Positions 57,419 through 64,000 of a stretch of DNA of 64,000 nucleotides are shown here, one piece after another. Position 1 is the stretch's first letter. Each line of letters opens with the position of its first letter. A program made the position numbers and the translations under genes. This stretch comes from a virus. Below the pieces are notes generated by a model. It was not told where the DNA came from. It searched no databases and saw only the letters and a program-made list of their open reading frames with translations. The stretch covers positions 19,733 through 83,732 of the IMG/VR virus record IMGVR_UViG_3300047548_000738; one strand, written 5' to 3'.

Positions 57419-58024
57419 CTAAGGTGTGTTTCTTCTACGTTTAGCTTCCGATGATGAAACTGAAACATACATATGTGTATTTATCGGACCAGACCTATCC
57501 ACCTCAGCGTACACTTCTTTTGATATTCGCATGCCATTACCATTTATATCTACTACAGAAACTGTACCTAAACTGCTATCTCTAATTTTGTTTCTGCCGA
57601 TTTCCGTCAGGGGGACTAAATTCTTTTCTTTGTGTTCTTTAATTCGTTCGGGTGTCCAGTATTTTTTATTCCATTCGCTGTGTTGCTTTTTCCGAGCATT
57701 ATCCCATATAGGCTTAGGTGGATGACCATGCAGTGCCTTGTTAGTTAGAATTCCACCTTCTTCAAATCCCATTCTACCGTATTTCAGTATAAAATATGTT
57801 TCTCGGTTGTACGCTAAGTTTTCATCAGCTATATTATTTTCTAACTCAACTATTGTAGGTAACAACCCTAGTTCTGCAAGTTCTTGGATAATCCTTACTT
57901 TATCTGCATTATCCGTTTTTCCTAAGTGCTCCCTGAGGTGGTCGGATTTGCGATTATTTTTTCCTTTACCCACGTAAAACGGTGCACCATTTCTAGGGTC
58001 AATATAAGCATAAATGTAATACAT
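57419..58024 (-). CDS. GIY-YIG homing-type endonuclease, 201 aa
   Basis: N-terminal nuclease motif YYIYAYIDPRNGAPFYVGKG (YxY...YVG form), then AYNRETYFILKYGRMGF with the Glu/Arg. The C-terminal half has KHSEWNKKYWTPERIKEHK and AKRRRN, which look like DNA-binding modules. The ATG is only four bases from GCATAAATA, giving a leaderless late message. It sits between the lysin operon and the desaturase and is probably mobile. Confidence 0.85.
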   Translation of the reverse strand: MYYIYAYIDPRNGAPFYVGKGKNNRKSDHLREHLGKTDNADKVRIIQELAELGLLPTIVELENNIADENLAYNRETYFILKYGRMGFEEGGILTNKALHGHPPKPIWDNARKKQHSEWNKKYWTPERIKEHKEKNLVPLTEIGRNKIRDSSLGTVSVVDINGNGMRISKEVYAEVDRSGPINTHMYVSVSSSEAKRRRNTP

Positions 58025-58028
58025 GTAG

Positions 58029-58037
58029 TATTTATGC
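58029..58037 (-). promoter_or_regulatory. T4-late-like promoter element, leaderless arrangement
   Basis: Minus strand GCATAAATA, four bases from the ATG of the GIY-YIG gene. Confidence 0.55.
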
Positions 58038-58050
58038 CTGTCACACTATC

Positions 58051-58767
58051 TTACGAAGGTAGTGTGTTTCGTAATTTCAACAGTCCAAGAATTTTGAACA
58101 ATTGAATATAAATCCAACCCATATCTAGTTCAAACCAGCGCTTGCTTAGCCTAGGACTTGCAGGGTCTAAATGATGATTATTATGGAGTTCTTCTCCACC
58201 GATAATGATACCAAGGGGGCTAATATTGCGACTATTATCTTTGGTGACACCGTTTCGGTAGCCCCACCAATGTCCTATTCCATTGACAACACCTGCAGCC
58301 CAGAACGGAATCCATATCATTTGAATACCCCAAATTAATAATCCTATAGGACCAAACAAGATTATGTTAATCAATAGCATCAAACCTATACCTAGTCTGG
58401 AATGCTTACTATAAACATGTTTTTCTATCCAATCATCAGGTGTCCCCACTCCGAAGTTTTCAATCATTTTTGTGTCTTTGCTGGCAATGTGATACAAGAA
58501 TGCACCACCGAACAATACACGTTTTAATCCGTAAATTAACGGACTATGAGGATCTCCTGGAGTGTCACAGTCTTTGTGATGTTTTCTGTGTATGGCTACC
58601 CATTGCTTGGTAACCATGCCTGTCGTTAGCCATAGCCAAAAACGCATAAAGTGACTTAGTATAGGATTGAAAATTAATCCTTTGTGTGCTTGTCCTCTGT
58701 GTAGGAAAACAGTCACACATATGATAGTAATGTGTGTTACTATTAGAGTATAAATTAATGCTATCAT
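58051..58767 (-). CDS. Fatty acid (acyl) desaturase, 238 aa
   Basis: An integral membrane di-iron enzyme. Three His boxes are complete: HRGQAH (23-28), HRKHH (60-64) and HNNHH (195-199), plus GHWWGYRN. Several hydrophobic helices span residues 1-20, 35-55, 125-150 and 150-165. It introduces a double bond, probably into acyl-lipid or acyl-ACP chains, changing membrane fluidity. It is shorter than many members but retains the core. It follows the 24-aa ORF by ATGA overlap. Confidence 0.9.
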   Translation of the reverse strand: MIALIYTLIVTHITIICVTVFLHRGQAHKGLIFNPILSHFMRFWLWLTTGMVTKQWVAIHRKHHKDCDTPGDPHSPLIYGLKRVLFGGAFLYHIASKDTKMIENFGVGTPDDWIEKHVYSKHSRLGIGLMLLINIILFGPIGLLIWGIQMIWIPFWAAGVVNGIGHWWGYRNGVTKDNSRNISPLGIIIGGEELHNNHHLDPASPRLSKRWFELDMGWIYIQLFKILGLLKLRNTLPS

Positions 58768-58838
58768 ACAGGGCTATAAGGATTTACGGGTCTATCCCAC
58801 TCACCTTCTTGTTCTGGAAATACTGGATATTCATTCAT
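58764..58838 (-). CDS. Possible small peptide, 24 aa
   Basis: MNEYPVFPEQEGEWDRPVNP and four more residues. It starts three bases after the stop of 58842-59303, with GATTAAATA four bases upstream. Its stop overlaps the desaturase ATG. Small, so uncertain, but the spacing favours it. Confidence 0.4.
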   Translation of the reverse strand: MNEYPVFPEQEGEWDRPVNPYSPV

Positions 58839-58841
58839 ATG

Positions 58842-59303
58842 TTATTTAATCTCGTATGCTTTGGGGTTTATTAATAAGAAATCAGTTCCATTAACACCTT
58901 CTCTAGTTTTCATATCCCAGTTAGGTAATAAACGCTTGGCCATTTTTGCATACAACCCGGTGCGTGAATCACCTTTAGACGAAAATGTGATTTCTAAAAC
59001 TTTGTTACCGTATTCTTCTAAGAAGTTTCTTGTGATATCCACTACGGTAGACATAACTTCTGCTGAATTACCTGTACCCGTTTTACCGAACAAGTCTTTT
59101 TTACCTTCGTGGTCATCGTCACGCTTGACACGGAATATGATTTCCCATTTAGTAGGGTTGTGCTTCAAATATGTGTAAGCATACCACAAATAATCAACAT
59201 CACCTACGGTAAAAGTAGCCATCGCTTCTTCACTACCACGAAAGGCCCATTCCCAGTTTTTACCTGGCTTGAATAGTTCTGCTAAAAATTCGGTAGCTCT
59301 CAT
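58842..59303 (-). CDS. MRATEF-type protein, 153 aa
   Basis: Starts MRATEFLAELFKPGKNWEWA, with LAE/L as a candidate prohead cleavage site. The rest is alpha/beta with ITFSSKGDSRTGLYAKMAKR, a segment seen in other phage proteins. Function unknown. It overlaps the kinase-like gene by ATGA. Confidence 0.75.
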   Translation of the reverse strand: MRATEFLAELFKPGKNWEWAFRGSEEAMATFTVGDVDYLWYAYTYLKHNPTKWEIIFRVKRDDDHEGKKDLFGKTGTGNSAEVMSTVVDITRNFLEEYGNKVLEITFSSKGDSRTGLYAKMAKRLLPNWDMKTREGVNGTDFLLINPKAYEIK

Positions 59304-59995
59304 TTTTTATAATACTGAGTTAAAACATTACTGTTGAAGCCAACATCAACGATGATAGGCTTGCCGTTATATAATCCCCAGTTTGCAGGTCTGCGAAAAT
59401 CACCTAACTCCACATCAAACTGAGAATTTAAATCTGCTAGCACATTAGCATATTCAGTGAAGGTATCAATGTCTTGGTCTGATTTTCCTGCTTCTCTCAT
59501 TCTATCAATATAACCCTGAAACGGACCCATAAACTTTTTTCTACCTGTAATGGCTTGCGCTGCGTTTACTAAAAAGTTTAAACTCTCACACTTCATCGTG
59601 TTGCATAGTTGCTTTTCGTTTACTTTTTGTGCTAGTTCAGTATGAACCCAAGTAGGTTCACGATTCTGTTCATCATAATCAATGATAGGAATTAATATAC
59701 CTAACTGACTTGCGTATCCATCACTAAGAATATCTGCTTCAACACTATTCTGTGCCAGACCTTTTTGATTCTTGGCAATCTTTAACACTGTAGGACGACC
59801 CTGATATTCGATTGTAGTAGCGACACGACTAGAACCGGTACCTAGTTTCTTTGCTCTTTCTAATGCGTATGCTAATCTTTGTTTGAATGTTGTGCCGCGA
59901 CCATATTGAGCAGGATCCCAGTCAGCGGGCAATGGCATTTCAGCAACTACTTGCTCATTAAATTGAGTTACTGCAATAAATTCGTTTGCTCTCAT
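59300..59995 (-). CDS. MRANEF-type protein-kinase-like protein, 231 aa
   Basis: Starts MRANEFIAVTQFNEQVVAE. Residues about 50-90 (GTGSSRVATTIEYQGRPTVL, then KIAKNQ and EADIL) resemble a glycine-rich loop, a catalytic Lys strand and the partner Glu of protein-kinase folds. RPANWGLYNGKPIIVDVGF resembles the catalytic Asn and the metal-binding Asp region. A host-modifying kinase injected with DNA is an attractive guess. It is coupled to the Dps gene above (TAATG). Confidence 0.6.
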   Translation of the reverse strand: MRANEFIAVTQFNEQVVAEMPLPADWDPAQYGRGTTFKQRLAYALERAKKLGTGSSRVATTIEYQGRPTVLKIAKNQKGLAQNSVEADILSDGYASQLGILIPIIDYDEQNREPTWVHTELAQKVNEKQLCNTMKCESLNFLVNAAQAITGRKKFMGPFQGYIDRMREAGKSDQDIDTFTEYANVLADLNSQFDVELGDFRRPANWGLYNGKPIIVDVGFNSNVLTQYYKK

Positions 59996-60435
59996 TATTC
60001 ACGGCTTGTGTTAAGAATGCTACGAATGAACCATGCTTTCTTTGCATATAAGTCTTGCAATTCAGCCATGTAATTAGCAATGCCTTGTTGACGATCCGCT
60101 GTTGCCTCATCAAACATTGTGGCAACTAATTCTATCATCTTTGTACAATCTTGTAGTGTTTCTACAAACATCAACTCAGCACGTGGAATCTTTGTTTGGT
60201 CTTGAATAATAGATAATTCTGAGTATCGGGATAAGCTACCTGGTGTATAGTGACCTAATATTCTGATATACTCAGCAATCTTATCAATCGTGTCTGCTAC
60301 ATCACCATACAACGTATCAAAGAAGGCATGATATTGAGGGAAATTACTTCCCTCAACATTCCAGTGAAAGTTTTGACTTTTGATTGCAAAACTCTGAGTG
60401 CTGGCTAATAATATTTTTAAGTTATCGGTTAACAT
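59995..60435 (-). CDS. Dps/ferritin-like protein, 146 aa
   Basis: A four-helix Dps-type protein: FHWNVEGSNFPQYHAFFDTL carries the ferroxidase His and Asp, with the next acidic ligand in YGDVADTIDKIAEYI. It is close to the 150-160 aa family length. Dps dodecamers oxidise iron and bind DNA, protecting it. In a phage it may protect packaged or replicating DNA. The ATG is five bases from CACTAAATA, with no Shine-Dalgarno. Confidence 0.85.
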   Translation of the reverse strand: MLTDNLKILLASTQSFAIKSQNFHWNVEGSNFPQYHAFFDTLYGDVADTIDKIAEYIRILGHYTPGSLSRYSELSIIQDQTKIPRAELMFVETLQDCTKMIELVATMFDEATADRQQGIANYMAELQDLYAKKAWFIRSILNTSRE

Positions 60436-60440
60436 AGCTT

Positions 60441-60449
60441 TATTTAGTG
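60441..60449 (-). promoter_or_regulatory. T4-late-like promoter element, leaderless arrangement
   Basis: Minus strand CACTAAATA, five bases from the ATG of the Dps gene. Confidence 0.5.
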
Positions 60450-62084
60450 TTTTAATAATAACGTACTTAGTACTCCTGCACTCTTGGCAGTGATATCAGG
60501 TTCACCTGGGGTGATAATAACATTGTACTTAACTGGAGTTTGTACTTTACCACCATTTGTTTTGCTGTCCCACTCAGAATAACTAAGAATACTACTTGGA
60601 CTAATTCCATACTCTTTAGCTAATCTTTGTTTTAGTTCAGGTAACTTGTCAGGTATCACTTGCCATTGGCCTTCAGGACCCTTAACTAAGTTTTTCTTTT
60701 CGTCCTTAACTAATAAGTCATAGAATAGACTTGATGGAACAATTCGACTGTTTTTAGTTTTTTCTAATTCAGGATCTTGCGCTTTTACTTTCTTCTCTTG
60801 GCTAGTATGAGCCCCTTCACTCCAGTTAATCATGAAGTTAGCTGGCTTTTCTGCTAAAGCAACATCAGCCATTTTAGTATATGCATAGAACATAACACCC
60901 GGGTGTGCTTTTGCTAAGTTCATTGCCAAGTCTACATACTCAGGGCTAAAGAAGTCACCGGCATCATGCCAACGAATCGTAACAGTGTAACCACCTTTGT
61001 CACCTTTCTTTTCTTCTTTAGCAATTTCAGAACTTAACTGACTCATAAATCCCTCAGGATCGTTCAATAGATATGTTAAAATTCTACCATCACTTAACCA
61101 AGGACCTTGGAATTGAATCTTTCCACCTTTCATTGCAAAGCAATCGACTTTACAACTTCCGGCACCTGGACAAGTGTTTACGATAATAATTTCATTTGTA
61201 TTTTCGTCTAATGCAACGCCAGTTAAAGCAGCAAACCCAATGTTAAAGAACTGTTCTAATTCTCCGTTGCTGTGCTTCATCTTTTCATTTTGCTTTAAAA
61301 GTTTTTTAGGTCTTTCTTTTAACGCATTCTTTATTGCATCAACATCATACTTCTTGCCTTCTTCGTTGTAGTAGCCCATTACAGAACTACGGTGAATGTA
61401 TGGCATCTTGTACTTGTCAGTTTTTGTCTTTGACTGAGTACGAATTCTGTCTAAGTAATCTTCTAACTCTTTACCCTTTAGTTCACGGGTTTGTGCAGGA
61501 AGTTTGGTTGCTTCCGCCACACCTTGCTCTTGACCTTGGACATCAGCAACAGCGCCGTTGCTTAACTTAACCATCATAACGCCGTCTGGACCAAACATAC
61601 GCTTGAATCCAGCTGTGCTCATGCGACCATGTTCTGTGCCGTCTCTAACATCACCGATACGGTCAGCAGTAATACGAACAGCACTGTTTCGTGGTAATAT
61701 TTTTCTACCGTTATGCGCCTTCATAGAAAGCAAATCTTGTAGGATAGCATCTGCATTATCTAATACAACTTGTTTGGCTTCTTCTGGGCTTCTGGCTAAT
61801 ACATAGTAGTAACGACCGCTATAGTCAGGATACTTCCCTCTATAGTAGTTGTTCATGATAACAACCTGGTAGCTCTTTAAACTCTTGAGTTTGTATAGTT
61901 GCGATGCTGCTCTATCATCTGCCCACTTATCGAAAGCCGGGCCTTCTGTTACTGATTGGTCCGAGCCAGGTTCTTCGCCCTCTTGACTCTTAGCAACGAA
62001 TTGTTGAGGTGACATAACTTGGATGCCTTTTACTGCACCCGGTAACTTAGGAGAAGCACCTTCGAATAACTGCTGAATTTTCAT
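60444..62084 (-). CDS. Gp88-like Cys-cluster protein with capsid-type N-terminus, 546 aa
   Basis: Starts MKIQQLFEGASPK (LFE/G as a possible prohead site). An N-terminal module (about 70-190) is acidic/aromatic. From about residue 280 it shows NTCPGAGSCKVDCFAMKGG and TIRWHDAGDFFSPEYVDLAM, a pattern I associate with the Gp88 family found in mycobacteriophages, with Cys that could bind a metal or cluster. The family function is unknown to me. It is the gene after the 40-aa ORF. Confidence 0.6.
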   Translation of the reverse strand: MKIQQLFEGASPKLPGAVKGIQVMSPQQFVAKSQEGEEPGSDQSVTEGPAFDKWADDRAASQLYKLKSLKSYQVVIMNNYYRGKYPDYSGRYYYVLARSPEEAKQVVLDNADAILQDLLSMKAHNGRKILPRNSAVRITADRIGDVRDGTEHGRMSTAGFKRMFGPDGVMMVKLSNGAVADVQGQEQGVAEATKLPAQTRELKGKELEDYLDRIRTQSKTKTDKYKMPYIHRSSVMGYYNEEGKKYDVDAIKNALKERPKKLLKQNEKMKHSNGELEQFFNIGFAALTGVALDENTNEIIIVNTCPGAGSCKVDCFAMKGGKIQFQGPWLSDGRILTYLLNDPEGFMSQLSSEIAKEEKKGDKGGYTVTIRWHDAGDFFSPEYVDLAMNLAKAHPGVMFYAYTKMADVALAEKPANFMINWSEGAHTSQEKKVKAQDPELEKTKNSRIVPSSLFYDLLVKDEKKNLVKGPEGQWQVIPDKLPELKQRLAKEYGISPSSILSYSEWDSKTNGGKVQTPVKYNVIITPGEPDITAKSAGVLSTLLLKH

Positions 62085-62087
62085 AAA

Positions 62088-62210
62088 TTAATTACTCTCT
62101 ATAAACAATGCTAGTTGTGCTCTTGCTTCTCTGAAATTGTTTGCTTCAATTTCAACGTACTTTTCTGCTCCACTTTTGCATAACGCAGTAAATTTATATG
62201 TATATTTCAT
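62088..62210 (-). CDS. Small protein, 40 aa
   Basis: A short ORF MKYTYKFTALCKSGAEKYVE and 20 more residues, one alpha/beta unit. It overlaps the upstream stop by ATGA and ends three bases before the Gp88-like gene. Function unknown. Confidence 0.65.
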   Translation of the reverse strand: MKYTYKFTALCKSGAEKYVEIEANNFREARAQLALFIESN

Positions 62211-64000
62211 TTGTTTTTATCTCCCTTTTTCTGTACTTCTTTATCAGCCGGGGTTGAACCTAACTCGTGGTCAACTGGTTTATTGCTTAAGTCGTTGTCT
62301 TTACCATGCTTAAACATTTCTAATTGTTTTTTTAACTCTCTTGCTAACAATTGTTCTTCGCTAAGTTCAGCTTCATTAACAGGAGTTTCGTCTGGTCCCC
62401 AAGCAGTAATTAATAAATTACCTTTTAACTCTGGGGCACGTTTTAACAATGATAGTGCTCCTTGATTTGCAGCCTGCTTACCTGTGAACGGGCCTTCTAA
62501 ATAATTATTTTGCTTAGTCTTAACCCAAAATTTACCAGACTTCTCATACTCTTGACGTTCTGCGTGTTGCTTAGCTAATTGTGCGTCAATCTTTTCACCA
62601 CCGGCAATTTCTCTCTCACGACCAAGTCTAGCTTTACGAGTTACGTCAATTATTTCTTGTTCAGGTTCCGGATACTTTTCTGCTTCTTTTAAAGATTGTT
62701 TCTTTTCTAAAACTTGTTGTTCTAAAACCATTGCTAATTTTTCTAGTTGTTCAACACTTTCGCAATTCCAACGGCGTAGTGCCTTGTTGATTGGACTATC
62801 GGGATTTCTCTTTGTCTTGGCACTTGCGTGTGCCTTCTTCATACCCTTCATTCTAGCACAGAATGATTTGCGGCGCTTTGCTGCCTTACTGCCTTTCTTT
62901 AATTTGCTAGGCTTTGTAGTGACGGCAGTTTGTAATTTAGAACCGGGATTCTCTCTACGGTATGCTTTTACAGCTTTACGACTCATGCCATCAGTCTTAT
63001 CTTTCTTGTTGACTTTTTGCCAGTCTTCGTTTAGTTGTTGCAATTGATGCTGTGCAGTGTTCCACAACTCATAATCTGACAAGGCTTCGAAACTTTCCCA
63101 TACTGTGTCAACACTAACATTGTTTTTAAGAGCCGTTTCTTCGACAAAGATATCCATAGCTTCAAACATAGCATCAACTTCGGAATCTACTTCATCACTA
63201 GATTCCTCACTGTACATGTAATCCCAAACTGCCACTAACATAGATTTAGCAATAGCAATCTTTTCTTGGCACCATTCAGGTAAATTATCACCTGATTGAA
63301 TCAACTCATCAATACCCTCGACTGCACGGCCTAGTGTTTCTAGATTGTTTTCAGCCATGCCAGCTTCGTCATCGTATTCTGCATTTTCATTTTTTGGCTT
63401 TTGACCTTTTTTCTTCATTGAGATAGCAATGGCTGCTTGTTGTGCTAGATTAGCTGCTTCATTCATAGTTCCTAAATTGGATTCTTGTATATCTAATATT
63501 TTCATATTTTCTATTCCTTCGACTGCACTTTCATTTGTTTTCTTTTTTGTAGCAACATTAATAGCTTTACCACTACGTTCTGGATTAGGATCTTCTCGGC
63601 GCTTTTTACTAGCTGCATATTTACGACCTTTTTTACCTAATGCATGTGCTTTTGCTTGTGGCAAACACTTTGGCTTACCTTCACTATCATCACCTCTAGC
63701 ACAGTCACCGCGAATCTTGCCATCAGGACCAAATCGTACCCATTTTTCTTTAAACCATTTGCGTAAATTCTCGTCTAGTTCTTCGACACTTTCTTTTGGA
63801 ACACAGTTAGGCACCATTTTGCCGCCCTTCTTTTTCATTCCAACTTGCTTGTGAGTATCCCAGCACTTTTCATCTAGTTGTTCTTCCGCCACACCTTGCT
63901 TTTTTCTATACTCTGCGGCATCTTTAGCCAACTCGTCACGATAATGTTGTGGAGCAGGATCACCTACCATATCAGCCTGACGCTTTGCCCAACGCTCTTT
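62207..64000 (-). CDS. Large basic/acidic virion-type protein, start outside window
   Basis: The frame stays open to the window edge, so the gene is partial at its 5' end. Residues include two Cys/Lys-rich modules (RGDCARGDDSEGKPKCLPQA and KSFCARMKGMKKAHASAKTK...RRWNC) of a kind met in phage structural proteins. Between them are acidic helical stretches and repeated VEGI/VEEL segments. Several (L/I/V)xE sites suggest it could be a prohead protein cut by a gp21-like protease. Function not proven. Confidence 0.65.
   Translation of the reverse strand, partial: KERWAKRQADMVGDPAPQHYRDELAKDAAEYRKKQGVAEEQLDEKCWDTHKQVGMKKKGGKMVPNCVPKESVEELDENLRKWFKEKWVRFGPDGKIRGDCARGDDSEGKPKCLPQAKAHALGKKGRKYAASKKRREDPNPERSGKAINVATKKKTNESAVEGIENMKILDIQESNLGTMNEAANLAQQAAIAISMKKKGQKPKNENAEYDDEAGMAENNLETLGRAVEGIDELIQSGDNLPEWCQEKIAIAKSMLVAVWDYMYSEESSDEVDSEVDAMFEAMDIFVEETALKNNVSVDTVWESFEALSDYELWNTAQHQLQQLNEDWQKVNKKDKTDGMSRKAVKAYRRENPGSKLQTAVTTKPSKLKKGSKAAKRRKSFCARMKGMKKAHASAKTKRNPDSPINKALRRWNCESVEQLEKLAMVLEQQVLEKKQSLKEAEKYPEPEQEIIDVTRKARLGREREIAGGEKIDAQLAKQHAERQEYEKSGKFWVKTKQNNYLEGPFTGKQAANQGALSLLKRAPELKGNLLITAWGPDETPVNEAELSEEQLLARELKKQLEMFKHGKDNDLSNKPVDHELGSTPADKEVQKKGDKNK

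Noticed and set aside
1-64000. tRNA or rRNA genes
   Set aside because: No cloverleaf with a TTCGA-type arm or rRNA segment was recognised by eye; a tRNA scan would be needed to be certain.

Overview
The window looks like a piece of a large T4-like tailed-phage genome with a Gram-negative host. The evidence is a family-B DNA polymerase of T4 gp43 length and motif order, a gp45-like sliding clamp, a DsbA-like late-transcription protein, an RNase H/5' exonuclease, an ATP-dependent DNA ligase, a tail-fibre C-terminus and a GH19 lysin. Around these lie dozens of short genes packed with 4-base ATGA or TAATG overlaps. DNA is AT-rich. No rRNA, tRNA, integrase, terminase, portal or capsid gene was recognised. 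Phage identity is a strong inference; host and species cannot be read here. A lipoprotein, a Tat-like motif, GH19 and a phasin-like protein favour a proteobacterial host.

Layout. (1) 1-751, + strand: end of a tail fibre. (2) 775-5861, mostly -: small genes driven by near-identical sigma70-type promoters, each overlapped by the palindrome CAATACATGTATTG or a variant. (3) 5966-14107: proteostasis block with clpP, clpS, hsp20, dnaK, a bS21-like gene and clpX. It is interrupted by a nuclease-like protein, a SprT-like protein and a + strand pair (Lys/Ala-tailed Cys protein, degenerate phosphoesterase). (4) 14159-18970: envelope block (exported protein, lipoprotein, membrane coiled-coil protein, SPFH protein). 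(5) 18980-24034: small genes, DNA ligase, OB-fold-like protein. (6) 24239-28969, +: LuxR-type regulator, coiled-coil protein, collagen-stalk fibre, Tyr/Asp/Trp-repeat protein, second fibre-like protein, papain-like protease. (7) 28959-38197, -: small genes, 5' exonuclease, ParB-like protein, UvdE. (8) 38199-50358, -: sugar and nucleotide module interleaving epimerase, glycosyltransferases and cytidylyltransferases with 7-deazaguanine genes (folE, queD, queE, DpdA/TGT-like). (9) 50731-54508: clamp, polymerase, DsbA. (10) 54574-64000: proteins sharing a short N-terminal MRxxEFxxE-type peptide (TxWCTA protein, Tat/GH19 lysin, HExxH protease, kinase-like protein, Gp88-like protein) plus Dps, desaturase and a GIY-YIG nuclease.

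How it may work together. The replication genes and the deazaguanine/sugar genes are contiguous, consistent with synthesis and protection of modified phage DNA. The Clp/DnaK/Hsp20 set could redirect host proteolysis. The MRxxEF peptides resemble T4 capsid-targeting sequences ending in an (L/I)xE cleavage site, suggesting a set of enzymes packaged in the head and delivered with the DNA. Two promoter classes are visible. One is TTGACA-N17-TATAAT type, often with an operator-like palindrome. The other is T4-late-like ATAAATA, which repeatedly sits only 4-6 bases from the ATG with no Shine-Dalgarno, so those messages may be leaderless. No gene-free stretch exceeds 300 bases.
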